DNA from: JAMXLO01 sp963719805
GTDB taxonomy: Bacteria > Pseudomonadota > Alphaproteobacteria > Acetobacterales > Acetobacteraceae
Reading direction: 5' to 3'
Length of the DNA stretch: 64,000 nucleotides
NCBI GenBank assembly: GCA_963719805.1
Contig: CAVRDF010000008.1
Location: 248,001-312,000, forward strand
Part shown: positions 26,751 through 34,873 of the stretch, piece after piece
Position numbering within the stretch: position 1 is the first letter of the stretch
Layout: every line of letters begins with the position of its first letter
Notes under the pieces: model-generated
What the model was told of the DNA's origin: nothing
The model's input: only the letters and a program-made list of their open reading frames with translations
The model's database searches: none
Translations under genes and position numbers: made by a program

Positions 26751-28079
26751 CGCTGCCTCGACCGCGGCGGCGATGCCGAACAGCCTGGCGTCGCCAAGCG
26801 TTTCGCCAACAAGCATCAGGCCGACCGGTGGTTCGCCTTGTCGATGGCAGGGCAGGCTGATCGAACAGCGGTCGAAGAAATTCCCGAAAGCGGTATTGCG
26901 CAGCACGTGCAGATTGATCCGGTTGTATTCGTGTTCGTCCTCCAGGTCGGCAATGCGCGGTGGCACAATCGGCACCGTCGGCATCACCAGCGCATCGAAT
27001 TCACGCGTGCGAGCGTCGAACGCTTCGATCAAACGCAAGCGGGCGGCGAACAGTTCCAGATAGTCCACCGCGGTCATGCGTTCCCCGCGCTCGATGCGAA
27101 GGCGGACACGCGGATCATAGCCAGCCCCCTTCGCGGCCAGCAGCGTGCGATGCCACGCATAGGCTTCCGACGCCGCGAAGCCGCCCTTGGCGGTGACGGC
27201 AGCAACCTGGCTGAATTCCGGCACGGCGATGCGACTGATGCGGGCGCCGGCGCGCGCCAACAGGGAGAGCGCCCGATCGAATGCACTGCTTACCGTTGCG
27301 TCCATCCCATCGAGCACGATGGTGGTGGGAACGGCGAGACGCAGGTCCTGTAGCGACGCGAGAACCGGCGCCAGTGGCGGATCGCCCGCCAGCACCGCAT
27401 CGATCACCGCGCAGCACGCAACGCTGGGGGCCAACGGTCCAACTGAATCGAGGCTGGGCGCCAGCGGCAGCACGCCGGTTACCGGCACGCGGCGCGCAGT
27501 CGGCTTGTAGCCGACGATACCGCAGAACGCCGCGGGGATACGGCACGAGCCACCGGTATCTGTGCCGAGCCCCGCGATCGCCATCCCGTCGGATACCGAT
27601 ACGGCGGTGCCGGATGAACTGCCGCCAGGAATGCGTTTCGACGCGCGGTCCCATGGCGACAGCGGTGTGCCATAGTGCGGGTTGATGCCCAGGCCAGTGA
27701 ATGCGAATTCCGTCATGTTGGTGCGGCCGACCGGCACGAAGCCGGCGGCTAGCATGCGCTGCACCACAGGTGCATCTGCCTTTGCCGGCGGCGCATCGGC
27801 CAGCACACGCGATCCCGCGGGTGTAGGTTCGCCGGCGATGTCGAACAGGTCCTTCAGGCTGACTGGAATGCCCGCATAACGGCCTGGCATACGTCCGGCA
27901 CGGCGCAGCATGTCCATCGCATCCGCCACAGCACGCGCCTGCTCAGCGTGGACCTTGGTGAATGCACGCGTCCCCTCGCCGCTTGGTTCCGCGATGCGTC
28001 CGAGACATTCCTCCGTCAGTGCCCGGCTGGTGGTCGTGCCATCGGCCAGAGCCTGCGCGCATTGTTCAAGCGTGTGCAT
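26736..28079 (-). CDS. amidase-signature hydrolase
   Basis: A 447-residue amidase-signature enzyme. The Ser-cisSer-Lys triad is visible: Lys in 'GIPVSLKDLFDIAG' (about residue 76), cis-Ser in 'RIPGGSSSGTAVSVSDG' (about 152) and nucleophile Ser in 'LGTDTGGSCRIPAAFCG' (about 178). It is not GatA, because it stands alone without gatB or gatC and its C-terminus differs. It resembles the allophanate hydrolase / AtzF-like and aryl-acylamidase groups. It is convergent with the hydrolase pair and lies just before the uronate-dehydrogenase-like gene on the same strand (3 bases between). Confidence 0.87.
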   Translation of the reverse strand: MHTLEQCAQALADGTTTSRALTEECLGRIAEPSGEGTRAFTKVHAEQARAVADAMDMLRRAGRMPGRYAGIPVSLKDLFDIAGEPTPAGSRVLADAPPAKADAPVVQRMLAAGFVPVGRTNMTEFAFTGLGINPHYGTPLSPWDRASKRIPGGSSSGTAVSVSDGMAIAGLGTDTGGSCRIPAAFCGIVGYKPTARRVPVTGVLPLAPSLDSVGPLAPSVACCAVIDAVLAGDPPLAPVLASLQDLRLAVPTTIVLDGMDATVSSAFDRALSLLARAGARISRIAVPEFSQVAAVTAKGGFAASEAYAWHRTLLAAKGAGYDPRVRLRIERGERMTAVDYLELFAARLRLIEAFDARTREFDALVMPTVPIVPPRIADLEDEHEYNRINLHVLRNTAFGNFFDRCSISLPCHRQGEPPVGLMLVGETLGDARLFGIAAAVEAALSEQ

Positions 28080-28082
28080 CGA

Positions 28083-28901
28083 TTATGCACCAACCGGCTG
28101 CGGGCGCTTTTCCGGCGGCGTGTAATCGAGCGTGACGAAGCCGCCCCCTTGGAAGCGCTGCGCCACCGGATCGAGCGGATTCGTCTGCTTCAGAATATCC
28201 GCCGCATAGTCCTCAGCGTTCTGCTTCGGATGGTAGCCAAGCGCCGATGCTCCCGCGTTGTCCCAGTAGCTGCGTGTGTTGGCCGACACACCCCACACCG
28301 CCATATAGCCAATGTTCGGCACGGTGATGCAGCGTTGCATCAGATGCACCAGATCGTCATTGCCCAGCCACGTACTGAGATGCCGGAACTCGGTCGGCCG
28401 CTCGATCGCGGTGCCGATACGCACCGAGACACCCTCGATGCCATGCTTGTCCCAATACATGCGCGCCATCCCCTCGCCCCACACCTTGCTCAAACCATAC
28501 CAGCCATCCGGCCGCAGATCGCAATCGAGGGTCAGCTTGCAGTCCACACTGTGCATGCCGACGGCGTGATTCGAGCTGGCGAAGATGATGCGCCGCACGC
28601 GATGTCGCCGCGCGCCTTCATACACCGACTGGAGTCCGCGCAGGTTGTTATCGATGATCTCCGGCAAGGGCCGCTCAACGCTGGTGGCGGCCATGTGGAT
28701 CAGCACATCGACGCCGGCAAGCAGCCGATCGATGAAGGCGGGATCGTTGAGGTCGCCGTTGCAAACGTCCTCTTGCGGGACGACAGGCGTCAGCGCACGC
28801 CTGCCGCCGGCAGAGCGCAACTCGAACCCGAGCTTCATCAGCGCCGGCCGCAGCACCTGGCCGATATTCCCACTCGCGCCGGACAATGCCACTTTGGTCA
28901 T
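28083..28901 (-). CDS. NAD-dependent epimerase/dehydratase, uronate-dehydrogenase-like
   Basis: A 272-residue extended SDR. The NAD loop is 'VALSGASGNIGQVL' (residues 4-17), the active-site Tyr/Lys lie in 'WYGLSKVWGE' (about 136-145), and 'IIFASSNHAVGMH' is typical of uronate dehydrogenases. GGAGGAG precedes the ATG at 28901. It and the divergent gene at 28977 share 'ASGN-GxxL', 'SVERP', 'FASSNH-VG' and 'YGLSK', so they are paralogues arranged head to head across 75 bases. It is on the same strand as the amidase. It likely oxidises a hexuronate or similar sugar acid to a lactone. Confidence 0.82.
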   Translation of the reverse strand: MTKVALSGASGNIGQVLRPALMKLGFELRSAGGRRALTPVVPQEDVCNGDLNDPAFIDRLLAGVDVLIHMAATSVERPLPEIIDNNLRGLQSVYEGARRHRVRRIIFASSNHAVGMHSVDCKLTLDCDLRPDGWYGLSKVWGEGMARMYWDKHGIEGVSVRIGTAIERPTEFRHLSTWLGNDDLVHLMQRCITVPNIGYMAVWGVSANTRSYWDNAGASALGYHPKQNAEDYAADILKQTNPLDPVAQRFQGGGFVTLDYTPPEKRPQPVGA

Positions 28902-28976
28902 TTGCGCTCCTCCCCGGACGTGCGATGCATGCTCGATCCAACGCTTTGACCATACAAGAGATGATGGAGAGTTAAC

Positions 28977-29819
28977 ATGACCGAACGACCGGCGAAGCCA
29001 GTGCTGATCACCGGTGCTTCCGGCAATCTTGGCCGTACGCTCACCAAATGGCTGGCTGCACAGGGCTGGTCGCTGCGGCTGACTGACATCGTGCCGTTTC
29101 CAGACCCAGTGCCAGCGGGTGCGACGTTCAGCAAAGCCGACTTGAGCGACGGGATGACCATATCCCGGCTGGCCGAGGGCTGCGGCGCGATTGTGCATCT
29201 GGGCGGCGTGTCGGTCGAACGGCCGTTCGAAGAGGTGCTTGGGCCGAACATTCGCGGCCTGTATCATATCTATGAGGCGGCGCGGCGTGAGAAGGCACGC
29301 GTGGTGTTCGCGTCATCCAACCATTCAGTCGGATTCCATGAACGCAGCGAGACGATTGGTGCGGATACACAGCTGCAGCCGGATGGATATTACGGACTGT
29401 CAAAGGCGTACGGCGAGCTGATGGGCCGGATGTACTGGTACAAGCACGGCGTGGAGAGCGTCTTCCTGCGTATCGGCTCGTGCTATCCGGAACCGCAAAA
29501 TGCACGCATGTTGGCCACGTGGTTGTCGTATCCGGATTTTTCCCGGCTTGTGGTGCGCTGTGTAGCGGCTGAGAAGGTTGGGTGCAGCGTGATCTGGGGT
29601 GCATCGAACAACCAGCAGATGACGTGGTGGAAAGACGATGCGCGTGAGAAGATCGGCTGGCAGCCGCAGGACAGCGCCGATACGTTCGCCGGACAGCTAG
29701 CCGGCAAGGTGAGCGGCAACCCGGTGGAAGAGCGCTACATGGGCGGCGAATATACAACGATTGAGTACCTCGCGCGGCGCGCCGGCGCCGCAGAAGCTGT
29801 TCGATTGAGGAGGCGCTGA
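28977..29819 (+). CDS. NAD-dependent epimerase/dehydratase, uronate-dehydrogenase-like paralogue
   Basis: A 280-residue extended SDR with 'VLITGASGNLGRTL' (residues 9-22), 'VVFASSNHSVGFHE' and the active-site 'YYGLSKAYGE' (about 141-150). It is the divergent paralogue of the minus-strand gene starting at 28901. Its C-terminal tail, after 'YMGGEYTTIEYL', is longer and basic. The stop overlaps the GST start by one base, so it leads a tightly packed operon: GST, VOC, SCO, ABC transporter. The two paralogues may oxidise different sugar acids. Confidence 0.82.
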   Translation: MTERPAKPVLITGASGNLGRTLTKWLAAQGWSLRLTDIVPFPDPVPAGATFSKADLSDGMTISRLAEGCGAIVHLGGVSVERPFEEVLGPNIRGLYHIYEAARREKARVVFASSNHSVGFHERSETIGADTQLQPDGYYGLSKAYGELMGRMYWYKHGVESVFLRIGSCYPEPQNARMLATWLSYPDFSRLVVRCVAAEKVGCSVIWGASNNQQMTWWKDDAREKIGWQPQDSADTFAGQLAGKVSGNPVEERYMGGEYTTIEYLARRAGAAEAVRLRRR

Positions 29820-30481
29820 TGTCCGACGGTCGGCTGTATATCGGCAACCGCCGCTATTCGTCATGGTCGCTGCGTGGCTGGCTTGCGGTGAAGCTCGCGA
29901 AGCTCGACGTGGACGTGGTGCTGATCCACTTCACCCGTCCTGGTCGCACCGAGGGCATCAACAGCGTTTCACCGAACGGATTGGTGCCCTACCTCGAGCA
30001 TCGCGGCGCGCGCGTTTGGGAGTCGCTCGCTGTCTGCGAATACTGCGCGGAAGTAACGCCGTCGCTGTGGCCGGCTGATCCGATAGCGCGCGCGCACGCG
30101 CGATCGATCAGCGCGGAGATTCATGTCGGCTTCACCGGATTGCGGCAGTCGATGTGGATGAATCTCTGTCGTGATTTCTCCGGGCTGGGGCGCACGCCCG
30201 CCGCACTGGCCGACATCGCACGCCTCGAGACAATGTGGACGGAAACTCAACAACGCTTCGGCGCTGGCGGACCATTCCTGTTCGGCACGACGATGACGTC
30301 AGCGGACGCGATGTATGCACCGGTGGTGACGCGCCTGCTGACCTGGCAGCCGGAGATCAGTGCAGCGACACGTGCGTATTGCGACGCCGTGCGGGCGCAT
30401 CCGCTGATGGAAGAGTGGTATACGGGTGCTGCGGCCGAGCCTGACGAGTGGAAGCTGCCGGACTACGAATCTGTACCGTGA
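29819..30481 (+). CDS. glutathione S-transferase family protein
   Basis: A 220-residue two-domain GST. The N-terminal thioredoxin-like domain holds 'IGNRRYSSWSLRGWLAVK' (residues 8-25), with the Ser/Tyr region of zeta/beta-like GSTs, and the cis-Pro segment 'SPNGLVPYLEHRG' plus 'WESLAVCEY' (glutathione gamma-Glu contact). The C-terminal helical domain includes 'FGTTMTSADAMYAPVVTRL', the usual N-capping and Asp segment. It begins on the last base of the epimerase gene and its stop overlaps the VOC GTG start. Likely a detoxification or isomerase-type GST. Confidence 0.86.
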   Translation: MSDGRLYIGNRRYSSWSLRGWLAVKLAKLDVDVVLIHFTRPGRTEGINSVSPNGLVPYLEHRGARVWESLAVCEYCAEVTPSLWPADPIARAHARSISAEIHVGFTGLRQSMWMNLCRDFSGLGRTPAALADIARLETMWTETQQRFGAGGPFLFGTTMTSADAMYAPVVTRLLTWQPEISAATRAYCDAVRAHPLMEEWYTGAAAEPDEWKLPDYESVP

Positions 30482-31287
30482 GCGCACCAGGTCTGGATCA
30501 CGTTGGCGTTGTCTCCCACGATTTGCAGGTGCTGGCCGCGCAGTACGAACGCCTGGGCTTCACACTGACGCCGCTGGCGCGCCAGGCCGATGGGCGCATC
30601 GCCAATCGCTGCGCCATGCTGAAGCACTGCTATATCGAGTTGTTGGCGGTGGTCGGTCCGAACGCGCGCAGCACGACACTCGAACATTTCCTTGCGCGGT
30701 ATGCAGGCGTGCACATCCTGGCCTTCGCGATCGCGGATGAAGCGATCGAACTGGCGCGGCTGCAGCGCGCCGGGATTGATGCGGCCACAGCCAGCCAGCT
30801 CGAGCGCCTCGTCGATGACGCGGATCCAGCGGGAGCGAAGGCGCGCTTCGGTTTGATCCAGCTGCCCGCCCAGCCGGAGGCACGCATAAACCTCGTCCGG
30901 CATCACACGCCGGATGCACTGTGGCGCGCCGAGTTCCTGCGGCACGCGAATCATGCGGCGACTCTGGTCGAGGTGGAAATCGCGGTTGCCGCGCCGATCG
31001 AAAGCGCGGCGCGGCTGTCCCGCCTGATCGGCTGCGTGGTAATACCTGATCGCCGGAGCGGATTTGACCTCGACCTGCCACATGGCCGCGTGCGCCTCGC
31101 GGAGGCAGCCGATGGTGGCATGGCACCGTACGTGCGCGAACTCACGATCGCCACCGGCGACAGCAACGCGGCGATCAATCGGCTGCTGGTGGATCGCAAG
31201 ATCACGCATGCCCGGCATGACAATTCGGTCATCGTACCGCCAGGCGCGGCCGGTGGCATTTCGCTGCGGTTCGTGCCATCAGACTGA
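30478..31287 (+). CDS. VOC-family protein with glyoxalase-like domain
   Basis: A 269-residue protein with an N-terminal glyoxalase-like half ('GLDHVGVVSHDLQVLAAQYE', about residues 5-24) and a second, more divergent half ('NHAATLVEVEIAV' onward). The GTG at 30478 overlaps the GST stop (GTGA); no ATG lies nearby. It belongs to the glyoxalase-like group often annotated PF13468. His in 'LDHVGV' and Glu in 'CYIELLAV' are plausible metal ligands. Enzymatic role unknown; translational coupling with the GST suggests a shared detoxification task. Confidence 0.75.
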   Translation: MSAPGLDHVGVVSHDLQVLAAQYERLGFTLTPLARQADGRIANRCAMLKHCYIELLAVVGPNARSTTLEHFLARYAGVHILAFAIADEAIELARLQRAGIDAATASQLERLVDDADPAGAKARFGLIQLPAQPEARINLVRHHTPDALWRAEFLRHANHAATLVEVEIAVAAPIESAARLSRLIGCVVIPDRRSGFDLDLPHGRVRLAEAADGGMAPYVRELTIATGDSNAAINRLLVDRKITHARHDNSVIVPPGAAGGISLRFVPSD

Positions 31288-31290
31288 GCC

Positions 31291-31908
31291 ATGGCGACGA
31301 CGACACCTGAACGCGCGGGCCAGCGGCCGCCCACTTTCATCATTGGCATCATAGGTCTGCTGGTTGCGGTGTTGATCCTCGGCACCGGAGCATTCCTCTG
31401 GCTGAGCGGTGGCGGCGAGGCCTCGCTGGTCGGCGGCCCGTTCACACTGCAAGACGGCAACGGCAAACAGGTCACCGATCGCGATTTCCGCGGCAAATAC
31501 ATGCTGGTCTATTTCGGCTATACGTTCTGCCCGGATGTCTGCCCCACAACACTGAACGAGGTCGCTGACGCACTCGAACACCTCGGTGCCAAGGCAAACG
31601 AGCTGCAACCGATCTTCATCACCGTGGATCCGAAGCGCGATACGCCGGCGGTGGTGCAGCAATACGTCACGGCGTTCTCGCCCCGGCTGATCGGGCTGAC
31701 CGGCACGCCGGAGCAGATCGCCGCTGTGGCACAGGCATATCGCGTCTATTACGCGGAACACCGTACCGGATCGGGGCCAAACGATTACACCATGGATCAC
31801 AGCTCGATCCTGTATCTGATGGGACCAGACGGGAAGTTCATCGCGCCGATACGCACGGATGAAGATGGATCGCAGATCGCAGCGGACCTGGGCAAACTGA
31901 TGTCCTGA
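31291..31908 (+). CDS. SCO1/SenC family copper chaperone
   Basis: A 205-residue membrane-anchored thioredoxin-fold protein that helps assemble the CuA centre of cytochrome c oxidase. One N-terminal helix (about residues 17-38) anchors it with the domain in the periplasm. The copper ligands are present: Cys in 'YTFCPDVCPTTLNE' (CxxxC, about 78-82) and His in 'DYTMDHSSILY' (about 168). It starts 3 bases after the VOC stop. Its stop is immediately adjacent to, and overlaps by one base, the ABC permease start, so it is co-transcribed, an unusual partner for an amino-acid transporter. Confidence 0.88.
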   Translation: MATTTPERAGQRPPTFIIGIIGLLVAVLILGTGAFLWLSGGGEASLVGGPFTLQDGNGKQVTDRDFRGKYMLVYFGYTFCPDVCPTTLNEVADALEHLGAKANELQPIFITVDPKRDTPAVVQQYVTAFSPRLIGLTGTPEQIAAVAQAYRVYYAEHRTGSGPNDYTMDHSSILYLMGPDGKFIAPIRTDEDGSQIAADLGKLMS

Positions 31909-32603
31909 TGGACTATACGTTTCGTTTCACCCCGGTCCTCAACCGGATCGATCGGCTGTTCGACGGCCTTGTCGTCACCCTGTGGATCACCGTCATCGCA
32001 ATTGCCGCCGGCTTCGTGCTGGGCGTTGCGGGCGCGCTGGCCGCACGCTCGCGCCACCGTTGGCTCCGAAGCGCCGTTCAGATCTATGTCGAGGCGATCC
32101 GCAACACGCCGCTGCTGGCGCAGCTGTTCTTCGTGTATTTCGGCCTGCCTGGCCTGGGCCTGCGGCTCGACGCATTCGTTGCGGCGCTGATCACGCTAGT
32201 GGTCAATCTCGGCGCCTACACCACGGAAATCGTCCGCGGCGGCATCGATGCCGTGCCGAGCGGGCAGGTCGATGCCGGCTTCGCCCTCGGCCTGACGCGG
32301 CTGCAGGTGTTCTTCCTGATCGTGCTGAAGCCGGCGCTGCAGACGATGTTTCCCGCGCTTGCCAGCCAGTTCACGCTGCTGATGCTGTCGACCAGCATTC
32401 TCAGCCAGATTGGCGTCACCGATCTGTTCCACATGGGCAGCCTGATAGACAGCGAGACCTATCGCAGCTTCGAAGTCTACGCCGTGGTCTGCGGCTTCTA
32501 CCTGGCGGCGGCATTGGCGTTTCGCCTGCTGTTCGCGGTGATCTACCGCGTCGCATTCACCCGGCGCATGCCCGCCGAACCTGTCGTCGTTATCGCGCCC
32601 TGA
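31908..32603 (+). CDS. polar amino acid ABC transporter permease (subunit 1)
   Basis: A 231-residue HisM/GlnP-type permease. Membrane helices lie near residues 23-45, 60-80, 88-108, 150-170 and 190-215. The EAA loop is in 'AGFALGLTRLQVFFLIVLKPALQ' (about residues 119-141), the contact for the ATPase. The start overlaps the SCO stop by one base, and the stop overlaps the second permease start (TGATG). With the second permease and the binding protein it forms an uptake system, but no ATPase gene is in the cluster. Confidence 0.88.
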   Translation: MDYTFRFTPVLNRIDRLFDGLVVTLWITVIAIAAGFVLGVAGALAARSRHRWLRSAVQIYVEAIRNTPLLAQLFFVYFGLPGLGLRLDAFVAALITLVVNLGAYTTEIVRGGIDAVPSGQVDAGFALGLTRLQVFFLIVLKPALQTMFPALASQFTLLMLSTSILSQIGVTDLFHMGSLIDSETYRSFEVYAVVCGFYLAAALAFRLLFAVIYRVAFTRRMPAEPVVVIAP

Positions 32604-33254
32604 TGTTCCGGCATTTCGGCTTCAACGAATTGCTGATGCTGGCGAGCGGACTGGAGTGGACCGCCGGGCTGACCGTGCTGGCATTCGCCGGCAGCTTCGC
32701 GCTTGGGCTCCTGTTGCTGATGCTGCGCGTGGCGCGCGCCTCCCCACTGCGCTGGATCGCAATCGCATGGATCAATGCGGTGCAGGGAACGCCGCTGCTG
32801 GGCCTTCTGTTCATCGTGTTCTTCGGCCTGCCGCTGTTCGGCTGGGACGTACCGCGCTGTACTCGCCGCCACAGTCGCGCTGTCGGTCTACGGCAGTGCG
32901 TTCCTGGCAGATATCTGGCGCGGCGCGGTAGAAGCAATCCCGCAAGGCCAGTGGGAAGCATCCGCCGCGCTGGGGCTGTCGCGATGGCGGCAAATGCGTC
33001 TGGTGATCCTGCCGCAGGCATTCACCATCGCCATTCCGCCGACGGTCGGATTCCTGGTGCAACTCATCAAGAATACATCGCTCGCGTCAGTCATCGGCGT
33101 GATCGAACTCAGCCGCGAGGCACAGCTGGTGAATGGCGCAACCTTCGCGCCGTTCATCGTCTATGCCTGCGTGTGTGGGTTGTACTTCGTGCTATGCTAT
33201 CCGCTTACTGCCTGGAGCCGCCTGCTGGAGGCGCGGTTTGCGCCCGCCCGTTGA
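32603..33254 (+). CDS. polar amino acid ABC transporter permease (subunit 2; frameshifted as given)
   Basis: The N-terminal half reads 'LEWTAGLTVLAFAGSFALG' and 'AVQGTPLLGLLFIVFFGLP'; the second half reads 'LSVYGSAFLADIWRGAVEAI' and the EAA loop 'ASAALGLSRWRQMRLVILPQ' in another frame. The break is at 32849-32853. Removing one C of GTACC gives 'FGWDVRAVLAATVALSVYG' and restores a 216-residue permease of normal length. The overlap with the preceding permease and the solute-binding gene 29 bases downstream confirm the operon. Confidence 0.83.
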
Positions 33255-33283
33255 GCGGCTGCTGGACAATTCGGGGGACCAAA

Positions 33284-34054
33284 ATGAAGCGCCTGTTCAC
33301 CGCATTGCTGCTGCTGGTATTGGCGATCGCGCCGGCACGCGCCGATCTGAAGGACATTCTCGACAAGGGCGTGATCCGTATCGGCACGCAGATGGACAAC
33401 CCGCCGTTCGGCTATATCGGGCCGGATGGCAAAGCCGCCGGCTTCGACGTCGAGCTCGGCCAGATGATCGCCAAGGCACTCGGCATGAGAGTGCAGCTCG
33501 AGCAGATCATCGGTGCCAACCGCATCCCGTATTTGCTGACCAACAAGATCGACCTGGTGATCTCGGCGATGGGTGCCACGCCTGAGCGGGCCGTGCAGGT
33601 GATGTTCACCCAGCCCTATGCCGCGCTGTATATCGCGGTATATGGGCCAAAAAGCGCCGCGGTGAGCGGCCCGAACGAGCTCGGCTCGCTGCGCATCGCG
33701 GCAACCAAGGGCACCACGCAGGACATCACGCTGACGCAGCTTGCGCCAAAGGCGAACATCGTGCGCTTCGAGGACGATGCCACGTCGAACACCGCGTATC
33801 TGTCGGGTCAGACGGATCTGTGGGCGACGCTGAACACCATCGCGGTGGATCTCTCGAAGAAGAACCCCCAACGCGAGACCGAACTGAAGTTCAAGCTGCG
33901 TGATTCACCGGCTCACATGGCGGTGCGGCAGGGCGACTTCCAACTGCTGCAGTGGCTGAACACGTTCATCTTCTCGATCAAGGGCAACGGCGAACTTAAC
34001 CGGCTGCATCAGACCTGGCTGGGTGAACCGATGGGCAACATCCCGCTGATGTAG
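33284..34054 (+). CDS. amino acid ABC transporter substrate-binding protein
   Basis: A 256-residue periplasmic binding protein of the SBP family 3. Residues 1-20 form a Sec signal ending Ala-Arg-Ala. 'GVIRIGTQMDNPPFGYIG' (about 29-46) and 'AAGFDVELGQMIAKALG' are the family start, and 'DLVISAMGATPERA' (about 95-108) is the hinge/ligand region. It captures polar amino acids or related compounds for the two permeases just upstream. No nucleotide-binding subunit follows; the next gene is on the opposite strand. Confidence 0.88.
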   Translation: MKRLFTALLLLVLAIAPARADLKDILDKGVIRIGTQMDNPPFGYIGPDGKAAGFDVELGQMIAKALGMRVQLEQIIGANRIPYLLTNKIDLVISAMGATPERAVQVMFTQPYAALYIAVYGPKSAAVSGPNELGSLRIAATKGTTQDITLTQLAPKANIVRFEDDATSNTAYLSGQTDLWATLNTIAVDLSKKNPQRETELKFKLRDSPAHMAVRQGDFQLLQWLNTFIFSIKGNGELNRLHQTWLGEPMGNIPLM

Positions 34055-34058
34055 CGGA

Positions 34059-34775
34059 TCAATGGTGCCAGCCGCCGCCGCCACCATGCCAGCCACCACC
34101 GCCACCGCCCCAGCCGCCACCATGCCAGCCACCGCCCCAGCCGCCTCCGCGCCAGCCACCCCCGCCCCAGCCCCAACCGCCGCCTCCCCAACCCCAGCCG
34201 CTGCCGAAGCCGATGGCGACTGACGGGCCGTAATATCCATAAGAGCCGGGGTATCCGTAGGGATATCCATACGGATACCCCGGCGCCGGATACGGATAGC
34301 CGCCGGGCGGATAGGGATACGCGGCATACGCCGGTGACGGCTGCACGTTATTGCCATGCGCGATCATGCATTGCGCGTAACCGACATCGTAGGCGTTCTG
34401 CACGTTCCCGTATGATGCGGCGGCAGTGTCAGCACCGATGGCACTGCCGGCCAGCAGGCCGGTTGCCGCGCCAACGGCGGCGCCAGCCCCCACGGCGCCG
34501 CCGAGTGAGCCGATTGCCGCGCCGGCCGCCGCACCAAGAGCGGTTCCGACGACAGCACTGCCCACTGCGCTGTTGGTCGCCGCGACGCCTGGCGGTACGC
34601 CGCCCGTCTGCTGCGCCGCGGCCTGCCGGCACGCGAAATCGTCCTGCGCGAACACATCCGGCGCCTTCCCCTGACCGGGCGTTGCCAGCACGGTAGGACC
34701 CGGCGGCGGGGCCACGGCGCAGGCGCTCAGCGCAAACGCGGCGGCGGGAATGGTCCAGTTAATAATGCGGCGCAT
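34059..34775 (-). CDS. glycine-zipper lipoprotein with Gly/Trp/His-rich tail
   Basis: A 238-residue predicted lipoprotein: lipobox Leu-Ser-Ala-Cys at Cys19 with ATG at 34775 (CAGGAA upstream). A glycine-zipper segment (about residues 70-115, repeated Gly/Ala with small residues) resembles membrane-spanning or oligomerising outer-membrane proteins of the YMGG/Gly-zipper type. The tail (about 140-238) is Tyr/Pro/Gly rich ('YPYPAPGYPYG' units) and then Gly/Trp/His rich ('GGWGWGG', 'HGGG'). The His-rich end could bind metal, but this is speculation. Low-complexity DNA at 34060-34200 encodes this tail. Confidence 0.72.
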   Translation of the reverse strand: MRRIINWTIPAAAFALSACAVAPPPGPTVLATPGQGKAPDVFAQDDFACRQAAAQQTGGVPPGVAATNSAVGSAVVGTALGAAAGAAIGSLGGAVGAGAAVGAATGLLAGSAIGADTAAASYGNVQNAYDVGYAQCMIAHGNNVQPSPAYAAYPYPPGGYPYPAPGYPYGYPYGYPGSYGYYGPSVAIGFGSGWGWGGGGWGWGGGGWRGGGWGGGWHGGGWGGGGGGWHGGGGGWHH

Positions 34776-34873
34776 CTGAAAATTCCTGTTGGCGGTCACC
34801 ATCGACCGCAACCACCTTACACCAATCTGGTGCCGAATTGCGGTTGATCCACGTCAATGCACCCACGCAAGTG

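Noticed and set aside
31982..34054. A 690-residue open frame spanning both permeases and the binding protein
   Set aside because: Only its last part (from 33284) and the first half of permease 2 are real; the rest is out of frame with the permease 1 gene.
34060..34200. Possible CRISPR or tandem repeat array
   Set aside because: The repeats are codon-phased Gly/Trp/His coding sequence without spacers.
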